Shown: positions 57,745 to 64,000 of the stretch, in pieces
Numbering within the stretch: the stretch's first letter is position 1
How the letters are laid out: every line of letters starts with the position of its first letter
Assembly (NCBI RefSeq): GCF_004210375.1
Contig: NC_134831.1
Span: 2,170,001 to 2,234,000 of the forward strand
Length of the DNA: 64,000 bases
Source: Tachypleus tridentatus
Taxonomy: Eukaryota > Arthropoda > Merostomata > Xiphosura > Limulidae
Direction: 5' to 3'
The notes under the pieces: generated by a model
The model's input: the letters and a program-made list of their open reading frames with translations, nothing else
Databases searched by the model: none
Told to the model about the DNA's origin: nothing
Made by a program: the position numbers and the translations under genes

Positions 57745-58345
57745 TCCCGAAAGTTTTTGTTTCAAGAGTAAGTAAAACCAAAATCATGAGTAACAAATAT
57801 TTTTATTTATTGCTTTTAAAATCATATGTGATGCTGCGTTCTAGCTTTGAAAGTGTATGATGTTTCTTGTCATTCATGGTATCCACATGTTTTACTGACG
57901 TCACGACAGTACAAATTACAAAGTTAAGTGTCACTTGTGTGACACCATTTTAGTACCTATTGACCGATTGACAACAAACACACTACTGTTTGTTTGCTTG
58001 TTAATTTCATGCAAAGCTACACGAGGGTTATCTGCGCTAGCCGTCCCTAATTTAGCAGTGTAAGACTAGAGGGAAGGCAGCTAGTCATCACCACACACTG
58101 CCAACTCTTGGGCTACTCTTTAACCAACGAATAATAGGATTGACCGTCACATTATAATGCGCCCACGGTTGAAAGAACGAGCATGTTTGGTGGGACGGGG
58201 ATTCGAACCCACGACCCTCAGATTACGAGTCGAATGCCTTAATCCACCTGGCCGTGTCGGGCCCACTACTGTGTAGTGATCGAGTAAGTAGAGCAGGTGA
58301 CCCCTACAGGTAGCCTTTTGCCCCCTTTCGGAGAAATTAACGACT
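57745..58345 (+). repeat. Copy 2 of the unnamed dispersed repeat, split by a SINE-T
   Basis: Colinear with 1476-1795; CACTACTG in this copy was duplicated by the SINE insertion. After the SINE it resumes at GTGACCCCTACAGGTAGCCT. Confidence 0.65.
57989..58263 (-). repeat. SINE-T, full length, with target-site duplication
   Basis: TTTGTTTGCTTGTTAATTTC to CCGTGTCGGGCC; CACTACTG at 57981-57988 and 58264-58271. Confidence 0.94.
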
Positions 58346-59125
58346 TAATTTATTATTTTACACCTCAGTGTAAAAACAGCTTGTCTTCTATATTTACATG
58401 TAATTTTGGTTGAGTAGCAATTGTGTACTGTTTAATTATTTTTACCACTTATATTTATACTCCACTAAACCATTAAATGTATACTTATATCTTTTAAGTT
58501 GTATATGGAAACTATTTCGTGGCTTATCTATACAATAAGTTGTTCACAAAAGTTATATCTAATCATCAACTCAACTTTATTATCACTGTTTTGAACTATT
58601 GATGGCTATTTGTAACACGGATTGATTGATACACCAAAAATAATTTACACTACGGTGAAAAGAGTAAATTATTTTGTGATACGTAATATTAGAACAAAAG
58701 TGTAATTCATAAATACATATGAAGAAATTTGATTCCTAGAGGACAATATGAACTTTAGAACAAACAATCTCCAACACACATATTTGTCCAACTGAGATGT
58801 CAATATATTTTATAATGCATCCAACTAAGTCTAGGTGACGTGCTTCAGGGAAGAGCAGAACAATTCCAATAAACATTTTGAATAACTTAAGCTTTCAAGG
58901 TTCAGCTCTTAATGCTTGGCTAATCCAGTTTCTCAAACTTTTCCCTTCTGTTGCATTAGATATAAACCATCATGGAATTGTCTGGACGTGTGTGCTAATT
59001 GTTTTAATTACGAAACATTAACCCTTTCTACTTTATAGTCACTTGTATGTATACATACCGATATGTTTTTATTACTAATTAGAGATACATAAGATAGAAA
59101 CGCAAATGACTTCCTACATGAGAAC
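58346..59125. other. AT-rich unassigned stretch
   Basis: Nothing recognised. Confidence 0.4.
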
Positions 59126-59438
59126 TGCAACAAGGGTTACTAAGCACTTTGTAATCCTGGTTTTTATTAATTTTCAACGAGGGTTAGTAAGCGTTGAGAA
59201 ATCCGTATCCTGGTTTTCACTAATTTTCAACAAGGGTTAGTAAGCGTTGAGAAATCCATATCCTAATTTTTATTATTTTTTAACCAGATTTAGTAAGCGT
59301 TTAGAAATCAATGTTCTGGTTTTTACTAGTTTTCAGCAAGGGTTAGTAAGCGTTTAGAAATCAATATTCTGGGTTTTGTTAACTTTTAACAAAGGTTGTT
59401 AAGAGTTTTGTAATCTATATTCTGGTTTTTGTTAATAT
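59126..59438 (+). repeat. About 58 bp tandem repeat, 5 copies
   Basis: TTTTCAACAAGGGTTAGTAA, GCGTTGAGAAATCCATATCC, TGGTTTTTATTAAT with drift between copies. Confidence 0.85.
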
Positions 59439-60215
59439 TGTTCACTCTGTCTCATAAAACACTCGGATGATTGCAAACTATATGTTTTCGTTTCTTTGTC
59501 CATTTTATTTTATATATCATGAGTTGTAAACGACACATCAGTCACGACTAGAACACAAACAAAATTTGCTTTATACCATCCTTAAATTTAGTTAATATAT
59601 ACGAATTCGAGAAAACTAGTTTTCACAGAACAAAAATATTTCCAGACAATACCAATATAATAAACGGATTTACATATTAGAATATGTAACATTATTAGAG
59701 TATGTAACATTATTAGAATATGTAACACCAAGTGTGAAAAATATAAAAAAGGAAATTTATTTATTTACAAGGAACTAATCTTTTGTAAAGAAAAAAAATC
59801 ATAAAGTTATTTAAGTCCAACTATAACATTAACGAAACTAGTCAGAATAACAACAACAGTTTGAATGTCAGTCAGTAACAAAAATCTACACTGAAATATT
59901 ATTTTAGACTGCGGAATTAAAATTAAAATTTAAAAAAGACTTACGTCATCTTATTAAAAACAGTTATGTTTTCAAACCAGGAATATGTTTACATATCTTT
60001 ACTTTCGAGACTGGAAGATCTATATTAATTAACACTAAAAGGAAATTATAAAAGTATAATATAATAAACAGAATGAATTAATATTAATTATATTATGATA
60101 AATAAATATTTATATCGGCTCTTCAAAAAAACAAAGTTTGGCATTTCATTACACTCTCACAATCTTCTTTCCTTATAGTAAATTAACGAAATAATCTGTA
60201 AGACAAAACAAAAAC
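59439..60215. other. AT-rich unassigned stretch
   Basis: A 19 bp unit (TTAGAATATGTAACATTAT) occurs three times at 59677-59730. A minus-strand acceptor-donor pair near 60010-59941 encloses frames that all stop. Confidence 0.4.
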
Positions 60216-60350
60216 GCCCCTCAGTGGCTCAGCGGTATGTCTGCGGGCTTACAACGCTAAAATTCAGGTTTCGATACCCGTGGTGGGCAGAGCTCAGATA
60301 GCCCATTGTGTAGAGTTTGTGCTTTATTCAAAACAACAACAACAACGAAA
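60216..60350 (+). repeat. SINE-V2, full length
   Basis: CCCCTCAGTGGCTCAGCGGT, GCGGGCTTACAACGC (anticodon loop CTTACAA, Val-like), GGTTTCGATACCCGTGGTGG, tail of AAC repeats. The best-preserved copy of this family here. Confidence 0.9.
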
Positions 60351-61026
60351 CAAAAACCTACTATTGGAATTTCACAAGATCTTTTGATATCGATATGAAC
60401 AAATACGTTTAGAGATATCACCTTAAATAAATACAAGATCAATACAGAAATAACGTTAAACTTTGGAGATTGACACAAACCACCTAAAATGAGGTTAAAG
60501 AATACAATAATACGAAGAGATAACCTTGTAAGAAACTGAAAATAAATCATATACAGAGGAGGAAAAGATAAAAAGTGTGTTTCATCTATAATAATAGCTG
60601 ATTATTTATCAAAATCATTGATTTGTATTATCCCGTAAACCAATATTTCCATTTTTTAGTGAAGACGCATTTAAAGTATAATCAATCAATAAACCTTCAA
60701 TATGATGCTACGAACCTTATAAATAATAACTGTCAAAATACTGTGCAATGTAACAGACAGAAACTGTGATCATGGTTACTTTAACGATAATCATTGCACT
60801 TACGATCATATATTTTACTTTTAATAAATTCGCCAACACTGTTTTTAGAGTGTAACAAACATTACAACAAGTTTCATGAATTCCGGAGACAGGTGTACGT
60901 TTATCATGAAAGACGACTTGTACTAGAATAACACTGAATACACAACTTATTCTGAAACTACATAAATGGTGAGTATATCTCCACTGATTGAGTGTGCCGT
61001 GTTTTGAGAAAAATATATCTTTCGTG

Positions 61027-61137
61027 TTATTCGACCGATTCCGTAACAATTTTTTGTATCCGCTGAAAAAACATCTCATTGGTTTCTGTACTTTCAGCTT
61101 CTCCTTCCAGCCAATAGGTGAGTATTTTTCCTTTTCC
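61027..61137 (-). CDS. Guanylate cyclase terminal coding exon
   Basis: The acceptor is TTTCTTGCTACAG and the frame is GKGKILTYWLEGE followed by a tail ending VTESVE and TAA at 61029-61027, 36 residues in all. An ATTAAA polyadenylation variant lies at 60825-60820 on the same strand. The longer open frame over 60717-61079 is a different frame and is not the gene. Confidence 0.92.
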   Translation of the reverse strand, partial: GKGKILTYWLEGEAESTETNEMFFQRIQKIVTESVE

Positions 61138-62796
61138 CTGTAGCAAGAAATAATGATTTAATAACATGTACAGTTTGGAATATCTTTCAATGCTATCATT
61201 TTACTACTTACTAGGTTAATTCTTTGTTCTGTTGTTAAGTACAAAGCTGCAACATGAAATAGATGTATGTGCCTTGCTAAATGCAAGAACCGAAATAAGA
61301 ATTTTAATATTTTAAGCCTTCAGGTTTACCGTCAAATCACTGTAAAAACCGGGGAAGGAGCTCAAAGATATGTGGGTTATATTTTATAATTTTTAAGGAA
61401 TTATTTTAATTCAGTTTATAGACAGAAATAAAAACAAGTCCGTGATATTGTGATATAAATCCAAGGACTGGGAATTACCGAAAAAATTTTATAATTTATG
61501 TAAGACTAACTAGTATTTAAAACAAGTAACTAAATTATATATTACTTAATCCAGTTACTGAAGTCAAGATAGTTAATATATTACATTTTATATATATTGA
61601 ATCTTATTAATTCTTATTTTCTGCGTATGTTACCTTAAAAATATTTGGTTTAATTAAATAAACAAATTAGTTTGTTATATAATTTTTGCGCAAAGCTACA
61701 CGAGAGCTATTTGCGCTAGCCATCCCTAATTTAGCAGTGTAAGACTAGAGGGAAGGCAGCTAGTCGTCACCACCCACCACCAACTCTTGGGCTACTCTTC
61801 TATCAAGGAATAGTGGGATCGCTGTCACTTTATAACGCCCCCACGGTTGAAAGGGCGAGTATGTTTAGTATGACGAGGATTCGAACCCGCGCCCATCAGA
61901 TTACGAGCTGAGTGCCTGAAACACCTGGCCATGCCAGGCCTGCTCAAACTTACACAAAGGGCTACTTCTGTGTCATCATCTCTTATTTTGAGATGACTGA
62001 TTAGAAGGAAGACAGATAGACAGTAGCACCAACCGCAAACTCTCGAACTACTCTTGTCTGAGAGATAACGAGATTTGACTGTCACTCTTCCAGAACACTC
62101 GCCGCCAAAAGTGAGGAGGACGTATTTGTGTAAAGGCCACGCAAAACTTTAGTTCTCATATTCATAATAAAGGTACGTTAAAATCGCTTAGCAACGCCTA
62201 TCCCATAAACAAACATTTAAGTGCCTGAAAGGAATTAAGCATAGTTTAATTTTTATATGAAAAGTTACACTATACATTTGTGTATTTTAGAACATCCAAC
62301 TAAGGTATGAGTATTAATGAACGGTTAATCCATATCTTGTTATACGACATGAGACTCTGGGGTACGTAACTATTGTAACATTATCTAGTTACCGTGAGTA
62401 TATTCCATCGTCTTATCGAATTACTCAATATATTAATATAAAGTAATGTGTTTTTTTTTGTTAATTTCGCGCAAAGCTACACGAGGGCTATCTGCGTTAG
62501 CCGTCTCTAATTTAGTAATGTAACACTAGAGAGAAGGCAGCTAGTCATCAACGTCTTTGGCTACTCTTTTACCAACGAATGGTGGGATTGACCGTAACTT
62601 TATAACGCCCCCATGGCCGAAAGGGCCAGCATGTTTGGTCCCGTAATATGTTTTCAACATACAGTAAATAATTGTAAGTAATAAAATATGAAGATGACAC
62701 TTACCTTTAACTCAACCTCCCCTCTTACTGACATAATGAATGTTCCAAAAATGTCTAAAGTGGCCTTTGAAGTGGGGCTAACATGGATTTTGTTTG
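61027..62796 (-). CDS. Membrane guanylate cyclase, last two coding exons (gene continues beyond the window)
   Basis: Two minus-strand exons, 62796-62705 and 61137-61027, join in phase 0 to give the C-terminal end of a class III guanylate cyclase domain: KIHVSPTSK, DIFGTF, then RGEVELK joined to GKGKILTYWLEGE, then a 23-residue tail. The RGxVxxKGKGxxxTYWL signature is typical of receptor-type (membrane) guanylate cyclases, which make cGMP from GTP on the cytoplasmic side of the membrane. Soluble cyclases and adenylate cyclases differ here. The first exon is entered in phase 1, so the missing upstream exon should end with one base of a codon. No upstream exon is visible in 62797-64000; kinase-homology and receptor parts must lie further right. 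The 1567-base intron holds two SINE-T copies and an old SINE. Subfamily cannot be told from this piece. Confidence 0.9.
61218..61365 (-). repeat. Old SINE-V2 in the cyclase intron
   Basis: TTCTGTTGTTAAGTACAAAG, CTTGCTAAATGCAAGAACCG, CCTTCAGGTTTACCG. Confidence 0.55.
61680..61940 (-). repeat. SINE-T in the cyclase intron
   Basis: TTTTGCGCAAAGCTACACGA, GAGGATTCGAACCCGCGCCC, CCTGGCCATGCCAGGCC; same strand as the gene. Confidence 0.92.
61941..62100 (-). repeat. Old SINE body in the cyclase intron
   Basis: ACAAAGGGCTACTTCTGTGT, GACTGATTAGAAGGAAGACA, GATTTGACTGTCACTCTTCC; shares its form with 28925-29097. Confidence 0.6.
62450..62640 (-). repeat. SINE-T, head missing, in the cyclase intron
   Basis: TTGTTAATTTCGCGCAAAGC to CCAGCATGTTTGGTC; ends 65 bases from the exon. 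Confidence 0.92.
62705..62796 (-). CDS. Guanylate cyclase penultimate coding exon
   Basis: The acceptor is a T run ending TTTTTTTTCAG; the donor is AAG before GTAAGT. The exon is 92 bases: two bases finishing a codon plus 30 codons, beginning NKIHVSP and ending EVELK. Confidence 0.9.
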
Positions 62797-62960
62797 CTGA
62801 AAAAAAATCTCACATTTAAAAATATATAACAGTACACATATTTTCAGAACTATATGTTGTTTTTTGTATTCTTAGAATAATAAACTTACACAGGAGAAAA
62901 GCAAACGTATAGAATATTTCTGTGGTTGAATGGATCAAGATGAATAGGAAAAGTAGGTTC

Positions 62961-63510
62961 GGGTTTGTTGTAATTTTCGCGTAAAGGTACACGAGGGCGC
63001 TAGCTGTCCCTAATTTAGCAGTGAAAGTTTTGGTTTGTTTTGAATTTCATGCAAAGCTACACGAGAGCTATCTGTGCTAGCAGTCCCTAATTTAGCAGTG
63101 TAAAACTAGAGAAAAGACAGCTAGTTATCACCACCTACCGCCAACTCTTGGGCTACTCTTTTACCAACGAATGGTGGAATTGACCGTCACTTTATAACGC
63201 CCCCATGGCTGAAAGGGTGAGTATGTTTGGTGTGACGGAAATTCGAACTTGCAATCCTCGAATTACGAGTCGAATGCCTCAACAACCTGGCCATGCTGGG
63301 TTAGTAGTGAAAGGAAAGTTAGCTAGTCATCACCGTCCACTGTCAACTCTTGTGCTATTTTTTATTTTAGCAAACTTTAGTGGAATTGATAGTCACATTA
63401 TAATGCTCACACGGCTGTAAGGGCAAGAATGTTTGGTGAGACAGGGCTTCTAACCCGCGATTTTCCGATTGTGAGTCGAGCGCCCCCTAACCACCTGGCC
63501 ACGTCAGCCC
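62961..63510 (-). repeat. Outer SINE-T, split by a younger SINE-T
   Basis: Tail part 62961-63027 (GTAATTTTCGCGTAAAGGTA), body and head part 63306-63510, ending CCACCTGGCCACGTCAGCCC. Confidence 0.9.
63028..63305 (-). repeat. Inner SINE-T with target-site duplication
   Basis: TTTGGTTTGTTTTGAATTTC to CAACCTGGCCATGCTGGGTT; AGTGAAAG at 63020-63027 and 63306-63313. Confidence 0.92.
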
Positions 63511-63822
63511 CGAGAAAATTAGGGTATACGTATTTGAATAACATGAACATACATCCAACTTTTCTACAGCTTGTATTAGATATTAGATGGGGCCATTTAC
63601 ATCAAGCTGTTGGGTTAAGCAAATCGTCGGTACATGTTGACAAAATCCACTCGAAATAAACAATGCAATCTTTCAAGCGCTGAATGAATTTACAATTTTT
63701 AGTCTTCTTAATGAAGTATACGTATGTTGTTAGTATAATTCTACTTGTTTATCAAATACACCAAATATCGCGTGTGCGATGTTGGAAGAGTCAGGATCAT
63801 GTCCTGAAGATAATACTTTCTC
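63511..63822. other. Intronic or upstream sequence of the cyclase gene
   Basis: I looked here for the preceding cyclase exon (expected to encode a DTVNTASRMES-like stretch) and did not find it. Confidence 0.5.
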
Positions 63823-64000
63823 TGTTTGTCTGATTTGAATTTAGCGCAAAGCTGCAAGAGGGACATCTGCGCTACTCGTCCCTAGTTGAGTACTGTTGAA
63901 CTATATGGAAAGCAGCTAGTCAACACTACCCACCACCAACTTTTGAGCTACTCTGTAACTAACGAAGAGAGTGATTGACCTTCGCATTATAACTTTCTCA
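63823..64000 (-). repeat. SINE-T, cut by the window edge
   Basis: TGTTTGTCTGATTTGAATTT, then GCGCAAAGCTGCAAGAGGGA to the last base. Confidence 0.9.

Noticed and set aside
59941-60015. Minus-strand acceptor (TTTCCTTTTAG) and donor (GTAAGT) pair
   Set aside because: All three frames between them contain stops.
60257-60550. 97-codon minus-strand open frame
   Set aside because: Its first third is a SINE-V2 read backwards; the remainder is compositional.
60717-61079. 120-codon minus-strand open frame
   Set aside because: It overlaps the guanylate cyclase last exon in another frame and runs into its 3' UTR; only the cyclase frame carries a family signature.
634-63823. Many tRNA-like segments with good A and B boxes
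   Set aside because: All continue into SINE bodies and several have target-site duplications; none folds by eye into a clean standalone tRNA.

Overview
This is a 64 kb window of AT-rich, repeat-dense animal nuclear DNA. I see no operons and no long single-exon genes, and most of the window is intergenic or intronic. The repeat set is dominated by a roughly 275 bp SINE with a tRNA-Thr-like head (called SINE-T here, head about 70 bp with A and B boxes, tail ending in AAACAAACAAAC). Two shorter tRNA-Val-like SINEs of about 120 bp also occur (SINE-V1, tail TATAGCAAAGCCACAT; SINE-V2, tail TAGCTTTGTGCTTAA). Together with arthropod-type chitin-binding genes, this repeat set suggests a chelicerate and most likely a horseshoe crab. 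The organism is inferred from remembered repeat sequences, not from a search.

Three host genes can be supported, none of them a long ORF. (1) Gene A, minus strand 24227-26569, encodes a 128-residue secreted protein with one peritrophin-A (ChtBD2/CBM14) domain. Its signal peptide is split over exons of 22 and 38 coding bases. (2) Gene B, plus strand 49912-55185, is a three-exon, 137-residue paralog. The two genes share a phase-0 intron just upstream of a basic-basic-Gln site and have the same six-cysteine domain; gene B has one extra intron inside the domain. (3) At the right end, the last two coding exons of a membrane guanylate cyclase lie on the minus strand (61027-61137 and 62705-62796); the rest of that gene is beyond the window. 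The gene A and B products would act outside the cell on chitin (cuticle or gut lining). The cyclase is a cGMP signalling enzyme with no evident link to them.

Layout: 1-559 holds the 5' end and a C-terminal coding piece of an internally deleted piggyBac transposon. 1.4-24 kb is gene-poor, with SINEs and large tandem arrays (73 bp at 6.5-8.3 kb, 84 bp at 10.6-11.8 kb, 83 bp with a palindromic AT core at 14.3-14.8 kb). 24.2-26.7 kb is gene A. 27-49 kb is again SINEs, minisatellites, a Jockey-like LINE ORF1 relic near 29.2 kb, a probable hAT-like element near 34.5 kb, and a local duplication at 44.4-45.3 kb. 49.9-55.2 kb is gene B, with a SINE and an AT minisatellite in its second intron. 55.2-61 kb is mostly unassigned. 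61-64 kb is the cyclase 3' end, whose intron holds two SINEs, followed by nested SINEs.

I found no functional tRNA, rRNA or CRISPR. All positions and splice sites were read by eye; family names are motif-based. A few open frames that look coding but that I could not name are listed with low confidence.
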